In this document: in pieces, positions 1-6,910 of the stretch
Numbering within the stretch: position 1 is the first letter of the stretch
How the letters are laid out: every line of letters starts with the position of its first letter
IMG/VR virus record: IMGVR_UViG_3300036863_000181
Span: 1 to 64,000 of that record
From: a virus
Reading direction: 5' to 3' (one strand)
DNA length: 64,000 bases
Made by a program: the position numbers and the translations under genes
The notes under the pieces: generated by a model
What the model was told of the DNA's origin: nothing
The model's input: only the letters and a program-made list of their open reading frames with translations
Databases searched by the model: none

Positions 1-27
1 ATGTTTTTCCGAAAGTGATAGTTTCAT
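1..27 (-). CDS. 5-prime fragment of a phage gene cut by the window edge
   Basis: An ATG on the minus strand at 27 opens a frame (MKLSLSEKH...) that runs off base 1. It starts only 2 nt after the TAA of the preceding leftward gene, which matches the tight packing of this operon. Too little is visible to assign a function. Confidence 0.4.
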
Positions 28-29
28 GA

Positions 30-500
30 TTATGATTTTGTGTGTAATGCCTTATAATCCGCAAAGAAATATTTCACCATGTGCTGTACCCGGTCTTCCG
101 ATTTTAAAACAAAGCGCGAGCCGACGCGCGAACCCGCGTCACCGTAGTTCGAAGCGTAGAACCGGAAACCCGCAGGCGAATTGTGATAAAACCAGGGAAA
201 CCATTTGTATTGGTCACTATCATCCCAGTTGGGAAAATTGGGATCATCATTAATAACTTCAATGGCGAATTCAAGCCGTTTGATTGCTGCAATGTGTGGC
301 TTATCGTCCGTAGAATAAATATCGAATGGATTAACCCCGCGCTCAGCGCAAACAGCTTCAAATGATGTGCAGCGTTCTAGTAGCGATTGAGAGAAGAATG
401 CTTTAGTGAAAGTAGATTCCAGGATACGCTTTAATTCTGAGGGTGCCGTACTATATATCTGGCGGGCTTCAATATCGCTAAGGGTTAAAGTCTTTGTCAT
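30..500 (-). CDS. conserved phage protein of unknown function
   Basis: 156 residues, acidic in the middle and rich in aromatic residues in the second half (WFPWFYHN, then VGSRFVLKS). The C-terminal pattern of an aromatic 'G.RF.xKS' segment followed by a short helix resembles a small protein often found beside recombination genes in Bacteroidota phages and mobile elements. That is recognition from memory, not a domain match. There is no signal peptide or membrane segment. It is the fourth gene of the leftward cassette SbcC-like / RecT / MBL hydrolase, 24 nt downstream of the hydrolase gene, so a role in DNA metabolism is possible but unproven. Confidence 0.75.
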   Translation of the reverse strand: MTKTLTLSDIEARQIYSTAPSELKRILESTFTKAFFSQSLLERCTSFEAVCAERGVNPFDIYSTDDKPHIAAIKRLEFAIEVINDDPNFPNWDDSDQYKWFPWFYHNSPAGFRFYASNYGDAGSRVGSRFVLKSEDRVQHMVKYFFADYKALHTKS

Positions 501-524
501 AAATTATTAATTATAAAAGGTTAA

Positions 525-1262
525 TTAAAATGGCGTCTTATCGAACGGCATGGTCATTCCTTTATCCGCAATCCAGACCGTTTTTCCTGTCAGTTCCTGA
601 ACCTCTTTTTGAAACCTCAGTGCATCACTGTTGGCATTTGAAAGATGGATAAGTACTATGTTATTCACCCGGCTCAGATCATTTGCTTTAAGTAATTCCT
701 TACAATTCTGTATTGAAAGATGTCCCTCCAATACATGACTACGGTGAACAGGATTTTGGCCTTTTTCAAATTGATCAGCCAGTATTTCTTCACAATAGTT
801 GGCCTCTACAATTATATTATTCAGATTCTTGAACTTAACCGGTGAATACATGGTGTCAGTCAGGAACAGGACATTACCACATTCAGGGTGATTGATCATA
901 AAACCAAATGGCTCAGCGGTGTTATGCTTAACCAGGAAAGGAATTACTTTGAAGGAGCCGATAGCATGCGGGTATTGCTCTACCAGCACATGTGCGCGAT
1001 GGTTATATTCCAGATCAAGTTCTATAAGAGTCCCGGATGAAGTATATATGTCAATACCATTGGCAATGGCTTCTTTTGCCCCTTTACAATGATCCTTATG
1101 ACTGTGGGTAATAAGACAGCCAACTACTTTGCGCATTTTGAAATTAAGTGCCCGTTTAACCAGGTCAAACCTCACACCACATTCAATGATCAGCGCTTCC
1201 TGGTCTGATTCCAGAATGTACCCGTTACCGGATGAATCGCTGCTAATTACTTTCAGTTGCAT
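525..1262 (-). CDS. metallo-beta-lactamase fold hydrolase, probable phage nuclease
   Basis: 245 residues with the MBL zinc signature HSHKDH near residues 53-58, a later LTDT segment supplying the bridging aspartate, and a C-terminal IHLSN histidine, the layout of YycJ/WalJ-type MBL proteins. Family members hydrolyse phosphodiester or ester bonds using two metal ions. The ATG overlaps the recT stop (ATGA), indicating translational coupling. In many phages an ATPase, RecT and an MBL protein occur together, and here no SbcD-type or lambda-type exonuclease is present. I infer that this protein supplies the nuclease activity for RecT-mediated annealing. It is cytosolic, with no signal peptide. Confidence 0.85.
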   Translation of the reverse strand: MQLKVISSDSSGNGYILESDQEALIIECGVRFDLVKRALNFKMRKVVGCLITHSHKDHCKGAKEAIANGIDIYTSSGTLIELDLEYNHRAHVLVEQYPHAIGSFKVIPFLVKHNTAEPFGFMINHPECGNVLFLTDTMYSPVKFKNLNNIIVEANYCEEILADQFEKGQNPVHRSHVLEGHLSIQNCKELLKANDLSRVNNIVLIHLSNANSDALRFQKEVQELTGKTVWIADKGMTMPFDKTPF

Positions 1263-2074
1263 CAGAAATTCGGGCCTCCCATTTGCGTTTGAACTCCTGC
1301 GGATTTAGGATCAGAATTACCATTTTCAGCTTGCTTAATTTCGGTAGAAGCCCCGTTATGTGTCACGCCATTTTGAGCAGGCTGTTCATCAAAACCAACA
1401 ACTGTTTTATTGGCATTTTCTTTCACCTCTTTCTTTACTTTATCGCTCACATCTTCAAAATCGATGTAATCCTCAACCTCATCTTCTGACTTAATACCCA
1501 TGGAAAGTTCAGGAGCATAAGCGCGTGTCCAGAAAGTGACAGACCTGTACTGCAACATTAGCTTTGGCATGGTAGGCCATTTGCTGCCTTTCTTTCCATA
1601 CCATCCCTCTGCTATCGCCATGGCAATATCTACGGGGATTGATTCAAGGACTTCTCCGGTGGATTTTTCTGTAGTGTATGCAATACACTGCCAGTTATCC
1701 ACCTCACTGTTATTCCATTTGATCTTGCCCAGGTTCTCTAATTTGTATTTTATGGAATTATACCTTCCGCATCCATTAACAGTAGCTGTTAAAAACTTTG
1801 CGGACCATGCAGGTTGACCATATACTATATACATGTTCTGCATGACCATGAGAGGGCTGGCTCCAATTCTTTGAGCAGTTTCTATTGCAATCATGCAATT
1901 TGCTATAGCCTTCTCTTTGGTATTAATTTCAGTTATTCTGTACATCGGAGGAACAAGCTCACTGGCAGCAAATAGCATGCATGCCCGTTGCATCGTTGCA
2001 AAATGTTCCGGATTAAAAAAGTTGAATTGTTCTGTTGGCGATGATTGCCTGACTACTGCTTTATCTTCTGACAT
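1262..2074 (-). CDS. recT: RecT-family single-strand annealing recombinase
   Basis: 270 residues. The central block (about residues 55-150: KAIANCMIAIETAQRIG, SPLMVMQNMYIVYGQPAWS, then KFLTATVN) is the typical RecT-family core, followed by the usual YRSVTFWTRAYAPE and an acidic, variable tail. RecT proteins bind ssDNA and anneal complementary strands, giving phage replication-recombination and repair of broken concatemers. It lies between an SbcC-like ATPase gene (29 nt upstream) and an MBL-fold hydrolase gene that overlaps its stop codon. The start is the only well-placed ATG. Confidence 0.92.
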   Translation of the reverse strand: MSEDKAVVRQSSPTEQFNFFNPEHFATMQRACMLFAASELVPPMYRITEINTKEKAIANCMIAIETAQRIGASPLMVMQNMYIVYGQPAWSAKFLTATVNGCGRYNSIKYKLENLGKIKWNNSEVDNWQCIAYTTEKSTGEVLESIPVDIAMAIAEGWYGKKGSKWPTMPKLMLQYRSVTFWTRAYAPELSMGIKSEDEVEDYIDFEDVSDKVKKEVKENANKTVVGFDEQPAQNGVTHNGASTEIKQAENGNSDPKSAGVQTQMGGPNF

Positions 2075-2103
2075 AAAAAATTTTTAAATATTAATGAATA
2101 AGG

Positions 2104-4143
2104 TTAAGCCACTGCCTCCATTGCCGACTGTACTCTGAGCTTTTTGGCACCTGGAAAAACCACCAGGCGAATTACCTGGGCATCAATTGGCAGAAGTTTG
2201 ATCACGCTCTCTGCATTGTCAATGAATACCGGCGCCTGGACCTTATGATATTCCTGAAGTACACGGATGATATCTAAACCTGCATTGATCCTTGCAGCAT
2301 TGTTGGCATCTGCGTATGGAACGCCATCAATCAAAGTCAGGCAGGTAGGAACTTCGCCGCCATTTATCTGAGTTTCGAACATTTTAAATTTTACATATTT
2401 GAACATGGAATTAACCCGGGTTTCCAGCTCATCCATCTTCGCTTTTTCAAACCTGAGGATCGTGAATTCAATTGCTTCGATGTCCGATATCTGCTGAGCA
2501 AATTCCTTTTCCTGTCGATCCAGCTCTTCAATACGTTCTTCCTGTTGCTTGCGCAGATCCTTTGTCGCCAGCTGCTTTTTCAGGACATCGATTTCAGCAG
2601 TGATCGCAGTTTTCTTTTCCTTCAGTTCAGTTGTAAGTTTGGTAGACGGTTTATCCATATGATCGATCTCCACCTGGATTGTAGCCATCTTGGTTTTAAG
2701 CTCATTGATCTTTTCATTGGTAGCAATGGCCGTTGATATCTGAGAAGCTTCGCTGTCATTGAGTAGAGAATGCGTTTGTTCCAACTGAGCAATGCTATTG
2801 GTAAGTGCAGCAATCTTGTTTTGATCATCGTCCGTAGTCCCCAATTCAGCAAGTTTTGTTTTCAGGTCAATGATCTTAATTTTAATATTTGAACCATTGG
2901 TATTAATGTCATTTAACCTGGTTGTCTTCGCTGAATTGAAAGTCTTTTCTTTGGCCGCTTTGCTATCGTCAAAATTCTTTTGTAGCGTAGTACGGCGATT
3001 GTCTATAGTATCCGCTGGCAAATGTTGTTTGCAGGTAGGACAAATGCTTTCATTTTCATCGAAAGTAAATTCGTCTGTGAACTCAAATACCCGAGAGTTT
3101 TCCTTATGCCATTCTGTGCGAAGGGCTGTTGCCTGATTTTCAAGCGATTCAATTTCTCCTTTGATCCTGTTCAGTTGATTGGCCCGGCTACTGGTTTCAT
3201 CCTGCAACGTTCGGAGGTCGGATTTCTTTTGCTGAATAAAAAGTTCCCGGTTCTGCCTGGCTGTATTGATCTCTTTCTGCAAATCAAAAGTGATCTGATT
3301 AATTTCAGTATGCCAGCCATGGACTTTATTAATCTTTTCAGCAACCAGTTTATTATTGTCCCTTGCGGCCTGCGCCTCATTTTCAATACCAGTTTCTACA
3401 GTAAGCAATTCGGCCTGTTTTGCAGTTAGTGCCTTTTCAAAAACCGAATATTCAATTTCTTCAGGGAAAGCACGCTTAGCCTCCTGAATACGAGTGGGAA
3501 TTTGCTCAATCTGATCCTTTAACTTTTTCTTACGTGCGGATTGCAAAGTTTTATATTCGGCGAATGTCTTTCCTGAAATATCTTTCAGCAGCTTTTCAAA
3601 ATCAGTATCGCCTTCAGCAACTTCAGTATCACTAATATTTCCGGCGATCGATTCCAGTACTTTGCGACGCTCCTGCCAGTTCAGAGAATTGAAATAGGCA
3701 GTGTTTGTAATCAACTTAAAAAGTGTTTCATCAACAAGACCCGATATCTTTCCATGGTATTCTTTCTGCTGCATCGGTACGTCATTCCAGTAATATTCGG
3801 TTTCATGGCCAGTCATTTCTGATTCGGACTTACCTCGCTGCTTTGTCCATTTTTCCCGGTACACGCGGCGAATAACAATTTCTGAACCATCAACATCTAA
3901 TACAGCCATTACCTCATGATCAAGCTTATGCATTGGCCGGTTCTTACTGTCAAGTGTCTTTATCTCAAAATCTTTACGGTCCGTGGAGTCCTTACCAAAA
4001 AGCAGCCATAAGAAAGCATCAAAAACAGTTGTCTTTCCTGTAGCATTTTCACCAAGAATATCTGTGACCGGGTTAAAATCTATTATCAGATTGCTGATGC
4101 CCTTGAAGTTGATAAGAGTCATTGCCTTTAACTGAATATTCAT
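2104..4143 (-). CDS. SbcC/Rad50-like coiled-coil ATPase
   Basis: About 679 residues from the preferred ATG at 4143. The frame extends 60 nt further upstream to 4203, but that extension has no ATPase-like sequence, and SMC-like proteins begin a few residues before the first strand, as MNIQLKAMTLINFKG does here. Walker A is GENATGKTT near residue 30. Long coiled coils flank a CPTCKQ zinc-hook-like motif in the middle, and a C-terminal VFIDNAE segment occupies the Walker B position. The family uses ATP to hold DNA ends for a partner nuclease. No SbcD follows; RecT and an MBL hydrolase do. It is shorter than cellular SbcC (about 1000 residues), as usual for phage versions. Three terminators precede it. 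Confidence 0.85.
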   Translation of the reverse strand: MNIQLKAMTLINFKGISNLIIDFNPVTDILGENATGKTTVFDAFLWLLFGKDSTDRKDFEIKTLDSKNRPMHKLDHEVMAVLDVDGSEIVIRRVYREKWTKQRGKSESEMTGHETEYYWNDVPMQQKEYHGKISGLVDETLFKLITNTAYFNSLNWQERRKVLESIAGNISDTEVAEGDTDFEKLLKDISGKTFAEYKTLQSARKKKLKDQIEQIPTRIQEAKRAFPEEIEYSVFEKALTAKQAELLTVETGIENEAQAARDNNKLVAEKINKVHGWHTEINQITFDLQKEINTARQNRELFIQQKKSDLRTLQDETSSRANQLNRIKGEIESLENQATALRTEWHKENSRVFEFTDEFTFDENESICPTCKQHLPADTIDNRRTTLQKNFDDSKAAKEKTFNSAKTTRLNDINTNGSNIKIKIIDLKTKLAELGTTDDDQNKIAALTNSIAQLEQTHSLLNDSEASQISTAIATNEKINELKTKMATIQVEIDHMDKPSTKLTTELKEKKTAITAEIDVLKKQLATKDLRKQQEERIEELDRQEKEFAQQISDIEAIEFTILRFEKAKMDELETRVNSMFKYVKFKMFETQINGGEVPTCLTLIDGVPYADANNAARINAGLDIIRVLQEYHKVQAPVFIDNAESVIKLLPIDAQVIRLVVFPGAKKLRVQSAMEAVA

Positions 4144-4221
4144 AACTTTATATTGTGTTTGTGAGTTTAAAAGGGGACCCGGCGTTAACCAGGCCCTTGT
4201 CATAATAAAAAGAACTCGTTT

Positions 4222-4253
4222 AAAAAAAAGCCGGGGCCGATCTCCCCGGCTTT
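4222..4253 (-). terminator. intrinsic terminator, leftward (third of three)
   Basis: Nine-bp perfect stem (4228-4236 with 4244-4252, GC-rich AAGCCGGGG arm) and, on the minus strand, a run of eight T. It stands directly before the SbcC-like gene. Confidence 0.8.
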
Positions 4254-4274
4254 AACCATTAAACCTTTATTCTA

Positions 4275-4299
4275 TAAAAAACCTAGGGTCTGAACCCTA
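4275..4299 (-). terminator. intrinsic terminator, leftward (second of three)
   Basis: Stem TAGGGT/ACCCTA (4284-4289 with 4294-4299), tetraloop, followed on the minus strand by GG and a run of six T. Confidence 0.65.
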
Positions 4300-4315
4300 T
4301 CCTGAAACGCTTTTT

Positions 4316-4344
4316 AAAAAGCCTTCCCGTAGAAACGGGCCGGC
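4316..4344 (-). terminator. intrinsic terminator, leftward (first of three)
   Basis: Stem CCCGT/ACGGG (4326-4330 with 4335-4339) extended by GCC/GGC across a 2x2 internal loop, then five T on the minus strand. The T-run is part of a 14-bp perfect palindrome GCTTTTTAAAAAGC at 4309-4322. Confidence 0.55.
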
Positions 4345-4433
4345 TCTAACGATTGCTTGCCATGTAAAAAAGAGCTATGAAAAAGATCACCGGAACCAAC
4401 AACCTAAAACTCACTCGGAAGTGGTCCCGGTAA

Positions 4434-4754
4434 TTATTTATGATAAAAACTTTCTGTGTCATCCATCTTCTTTTCTATCTCATCCATTGTCCTGGCAAAA
4501 AACTTTCCCCTCGAAATCCAGTTTAAGAAAACCTGCACGCTGAATAATATGGCAATCGAAAAGTCAACCAAACACCAGCCTATACCAATTGCCCTATGTG
4601 CTATTACCTGAAAACCTGATTTAATTTTATGCAACACGCCGAGAAGCTTTCCGGGTGCCCTCTTATCTATAAGCAACCAGGTGAGCAGCATACAGCCACC
4701 GACAAGGGTCAGCCATATAATGAGAAAAACAAGTATCAGGTTAAGTGCTGCCAT
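4434..4754 (-). CDS. small phage membrane protein
   Basis: 106 residues with a strong N-terminal hydrophobic segment (about 4-30) and a second around residues 60-85 (GIGWCLVDFSIAILF), then a charged C-terminal tail. Probably two transmembrane helices in the inner membrane. No family recognised. It is the last early gene before three stacked terminators. A 30-residue hydrophobic gene (4741-4833) overlaps its start by 14 nt, and both follow the hammerhead ribozyme. A superinfection-exclusion or membrane-modifying role is possible but is only a guess. Confidence 0.6.
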   Translation of the reverse strand: MAALNLILVFLIIWLTLVGGCMLLTWLLIDKRAPGKLLGVLHKIKSGFQVIAHRAIGIGWCLVDFSIAILFSVQVFLNWISRGKFFARTMDEIEKKMDDTESFYHK

Positions 4755-4833
4755 AACATTGTTTAAGTTTGATCACTGCTACAATTGCGCATAGCGCGGC
4801 TATGCAGGAGAGCACGAATAGGATGAGTATCAT
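4741..4833 (-). CDS. 30-residue hydrophobic peptide
   Basis: ATG at 4833, TAA at 4741-4743: begins MILILFVLSC and has one hydrophobic helix of about 21 residues ending in a short basic tail. It overlaps the following membrane gene by 14 nt, so the two may be translationally coupled. Its start codon lies 21 nt after the predicted cleavage site of the hammerhead ribozyme, so the cleaved transcript would carry a very short leader. It is too short for homology judgement, so it may be a leader peptide or a small membrane protein. Confidence 0.4.
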   Translation of the reverse strand: MILILFVLSCIAALCAIVAVIKLKQCYGST

Positions 4834-4848
4834 TGGTAATGGATTTTT

Positions 4849-4918
4849 GGCTAAGACAACCCCACAAGACTTTCACTTGCCGGGAGTGTTTCGGGTATTC
4901 AACCCTCATCAGTTAGCC
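4849..4918 (-). ncRNA. type I hammerhead ribozyme
   Basis: Read on the minus strand. Stem I 5-prime arm GGCUAA (4918-4913), core CUGAUGA (4912-4906), stem II GGGU/ACCC with loop UGAAU (4905-4893), core GAA (4892-4890), then A15.1 at 4889. A long stem III follows (4889-4876 with 4868-4856: ACA/UGU, one C-U mismatch, U-G, CCC/GGG, one bulge, GCAAG/CUUGU) closed by a 7-nt loop. The cleavage triplet is GUC (4857-4855), and the stem I 3-prime arm UUAGCC (4854-4849) is perfectly complementary to GGCUAA. All conserved core nucleotides of the hammerhead are present and stem I is open, hence type I. Predicted self-cleavage is between 4855 and 4854. It lies in a gene-free stretch of the early leftward transcript, between a terminator (5031-5069) and the small gene at 4833. 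Confidence 0.9.
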
Positions 4919-5030
4919 TAACACTGCTTTATTCAGCTCTCGTTCCTCTCCAATCGCCATCGCCTACTTAAAATTTGAAGACTTATTTCAAACTAAGTCT
5001 GGGTCAGACCGCTTGACTAATACACTTTCC
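4919..5030. other. gene-free stretch upstream of the ribozyme
   Basis: Together with the ribozyme this is part of a gap of about 240 bases (4834-5076). I see only a 15-codon minus-strand frame at about 4958-4911, which I do not believe. Weak pairing is possible between minus-strand bases just 5-prime of stem I and the A-rich bases 3-prime of it, which could extend stem I across an internal loop. Confidence 0.4.
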
Positions 5031-5069
5031 AAAAAATGCAGCCGCTGGTACGGATTACCTGACGGCTGC
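5031..5069 (-). terminator. intrinsic terminator after the first early genes
   Basis: Stem GCAGCCG/CGGCTGC (5038-5044 with 5063-5069), 18-nt loop, followed on the minus strand by A and a run of six T (5036-5031). It is located just after the stop of the 38-residue gene, at the end of the Cro-like unit. Confidence 0.65.
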
Positions 5070-5076
5070 CCAACCG

Positions 5077-5193
5077 TCACCTCGAAATAATTTTATTTAT
5101 ATCAGCAAGCCTTGCGGCTAAAATTTCTAATTCTGCGTTTTTAGCATCGTATCCGAATAGCATTAGATCAATAATTCTTAATAACTTTTTCAT
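5077..5193 (-). CDS. 38-residue early protein
   Basis: ATG at 5193 and TGA at 5077-5079. The product starts MKKLLRIIDLMLFGYDAKNA and continues as a probable amphipathic helix (ELEILAARLADINKII). No family recognised. It starts 9 nt after the stop of the preceding small gene and ends just before an intrinsic terminator, so it reads as the last gene of the Cro-like unit. The helix-rich composition fits a small protein-protein interaction factor. Confidence 0.55.
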   Translation of the reverse strand: MKKLLRIIDLMLFGYDAKNAELEILAARLADINKIISR

Positions 5194-5202
5194 AGGGTTG
5201 TT

Positions 5203-5346
5203 TTATGCTGATTGTTTAGATTTAGGTTTTTTACTCTCTTCCAAATCCCGTTTTATCCTGTCAGCCAGCGCCCGAACCGCCGGGGTAACTGCTTTGGCTT
5301 TTTTAATGCCTTTGCGTATATGTGATATGGATAGTGGATAGGACAT
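5203..5346 (-). CDS. 47-residue basic early protein
   Basis: ATG at 5346 and TAA at 5203-5205. The product is very basic (HIRKGIKKAKAV, ADRIKRDLEESKKPK). A short helix followed by a lysine-rich tail could bind nucleic acid. It starts 3 nt after the stop of the 50-residue gene upstream, which supports its reality. Function unknown. Confidence 0.6.
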   Translation of the reverse strand: MSYPLSISHIRKGIKKAKAVTPAVRALADRIKRDLEESKKPKSKQSA

Positions 5347-5349
5347 TGA

Positions 5350-5502
5350 TTAAAAATTGTGCTCCAGGATAAAGATGTTTGACTGTCCGTTTTCGGAACA
5401 GATCACTGAGCAGCAACCTTCCAGGAAGGCAGCGTATATTTTATTATACTGCTCTGCGGATACTTCTACCGTCAGGCCCTGGTTGTTGATCAGTTTTTTC
5501 AT
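5350..5502 (-). CDS. 50-residue early protein
   Basis: ATG at 5502 and TAA at 5350-5352. The product starts MKKLINNQGLTVEVSAEQYN and has a Cys-Cys pair in the second half (LEGCCSVICSE). It is probably a small alpha-beta protein. It is the second gene of the early unit, about 40 nt after the Cro-like gene. A longer plus-strand frame across this region (5357-5671) lacks the coding character of this series and is its shadow. Confidence 0.6.
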   Translation of the reverse strand: MKKLINNQGLTVEVSAEQYNKIYAAFLEGCCSVICSENGQSNIFILEHNF

Positions 5503-5541
5503 ATTCAAGATTTTGATTATTGCAAGAATGAATTTTGCGTA

Positions 5542-5769
5542 TTATTTTGTGGTTTCGTTGATCTGCTCTTGTTCCAATATTTCCAAATCTGTAAGTCCGG
5601 TTTCCTCACGAATTACTCTTATTGCTGCAGCCTTTGTAAGGTTGTCATCATTATCATTGATGTACCTGTAAACTGTAGGTTCGCTGACATCAATAGCAAC
5701 TGCCAGCTTATTTATAATCCCAGGACATGCTCCCCTTACTGCCAGTATCGCTATTCTTGAAAGCCTCAT
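5542..5769 (-). CDS. Cro-like helix-turn-helix early regulator
   Basis: 75 residues from the preferred ATG at 5769. The frame opens at 5832, but the extra 21 residues would run through the operator region. Residues 17-45 form a helix-turn-helix (IINKLAVAIDVSEPTVYRYI), followed by a helical segment with EETGLTDLE. It is the first gene of the leftward early transcript and diverges from the repressor gene across a 114-bp operator region, the classical Cro position. It probably binds the GAACTTTT-type repeats there. The exact subfamily is not identified. Confidence 0.75.
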   Translation of the reverse strand: MRLSRIAILAVRGACPGIINKLAVAIDVSEPTVYRYINDNDDNLTKAAAIRVIREETGLTDLEILEQEQINETTK

Positions 5770-5883
5770 AATGTGATAATTTTTATTACATTTGATAATC
5801 TGATACGAATGTATAGAACTTTTGTTGAACAAACAAGTAAATTATAGAACTTTTTATAAACTATTTTTGAACTATTGTTGCAA
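5770..5883. promoter_or_regulatory. divergent lysis-lysogeny control region with operator repeats
   Basis: Two identical 12-bp repeats TATAGAACTTTT start at 5812 and 5843, exactly 31 bp apart (about three helical turns). A third partial copy has GAACTATTG at 5869-5877. A near-palindrome TTGTTGAACAA lies between them (about 5823-5833). TATTTTTG at 5862-5869 fits the Bacteroidota -7 element TAnnTTTG for the rightward repressor gene, which would give a very short or absent leader. On the minus strand TATACATTCG is a possible -7 for the early operon. Confidence 0.55.
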
Positions 5884-6450
5884 ATGTTAACTAAAGAGTT
5901 GATTAATAAGTTTTATGAAGATGTTGACAGGCTTGGGCTTAAGCGGCCAGTAGCCTATATAGCAAAAATGACCACTTTCTCTAAAGGTCAGGTAAGCGAT
6001 TATTTGAGTAAGAAAAAAGAGCCCAGCGAGAATTTCATTAATACATTCTACGAAAAGTTCAAAGAAGGTTTACAAAATGTTCCACGCTCAACCATTTACG
6101 ATTTGGGCCAAAATATTACAGATAAACAGGCAGTTACCAAAGAAGAATTATATGAGCGCCTTTTAGCTGAGAAGGAGATAAGCCGTAAGAGGGCAGAAGA
6201 AAAGGAAGATAAATTACTGGCAATAATAAAGGATAATCTTAACCTACTAGTTGCTAATTCGAATTCAGCTCAAATAACTTTAAGGGCAATTTTAGATGGA
6301 CAGGACGCGGATGATCTTGTGATAATGGATAACCAGGATGAGCAGATGCATCATGAGAAAGGAAGTAGCGCCTTAAAATCGGGCAACATGCAAGTAAACG
6401 CTGCGAAGGCACGCCTGAAAAAGGGCAAGCAGAAAAGTGTGCACAAGTAG
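5884..6450 (+). CDS. probable phage repressor (XRE-like)
   Basis: 188 residues from the ATG at 5884; a TTG three codons upstream is possible. Residues 25-58 are helix-turn-helix-like (YIAKMTTFSKGQVSDYLSKK followed by EPSENFINTFYEKF). A coiled-coil middle follows (KEELYERLLAEKEISRKRAEE) and a basic tail ends the protein. There is no LexA-type Ser-Lys peptidase region, so induction would not be by RecA-stimulated self-cleavage in the usual way. It diverges from the Cro-like gene over shared operators, which fits the lysogeny repressor. Confidence 0.7.
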   Translation: MLTKELINKFYEDVDRLGLKRPVAYIAKMTTFSKGQVSDYLSKKKEPSENFINTFYEKFKEGLQNVPRSTIYDLGQNITDKQAVTKEELYERLLAEKEISRKRAEEKEDKLLAIIKDNLNLLVANSNSAQITLRAILDGQDADDLVIMDNQDEQMHHEKGSSALKSGNMQVNAAKARLKKGKQKSVHK

Positions 6451-6500
6451 TGCAGGGATTCGGTTCCATATGTATTATCTCCATTTAAGGGTTAAAGAAA

Positions 6501-6561
6501 GCAGGCTTTCAGTACTGAAGTACGGCCACACAAGGCGTACTTTAACAGACCTACGGCCTGC
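6501..6561 (+). other. intergenic inverted repeats, possible RNA structure
   Basis: The gap 6451-6910 has no convincing gene; a 32-codon frame at about 6595 is weak. It holds a perfect 12-bp palindrome (6508-6519) and a 7-bp stem AAGTACG/CGTACTT (6518-6524 with 6536-6542). Both are enclosed by GCAGGC/GCCTGC (6501-6506 with 6556-6561). The loop GCCACACAA is partly complementary to two later TTGTGTGTGGC copies (about 6576 and 6618). This could be a folded 3-prime UTR of the repressor mRNA or a regulator site. Confidence 0.35.
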
Positions 6562-6910
6562 CATGAGATGATATCAGAGCTTTGTGTGTGGCGAATGAAA
6601 AAAATGAACAGAAATTGTGTGTGGCTGGAAAAGGATAAAGTTAGGGCGTTAGGTTATTTTTTATTGGGATACCGAACTTACAGGTTTTTTTAATCCAACC
6701 CAAATAAATTGATAAATAATTTTATATAAGTACGTTAGAATCAATGCATTATTTTTATTTGTTATATAACTTTAATGCTTTAGCCTGGTGTATTTTATAA
6801 TATCTTTTACCAGCTAACGTTAAATATCAATCTAAACATCCTATAGTGAGGGAAGTATTTTTTATTGCGAATTATGGATAGGAAACCTGGATTTCTTTAA
6901 AAAAATATTT

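Noticed and set aside
2104-2500. Missing SbcD gene
   Set aside because: No metallophosphoesterase reading frame is present around the SbcC-like gene; RecT and an MBL protein follow instead.
5357-5671. 104-codon plus-strand reading frame
   Set aside because: It overlaps in antisense the well-packed minus-strand early genes 5350-5502 and 5542-5769, has no phage-like features, and would cross the operator-side gene in the wrong direction.
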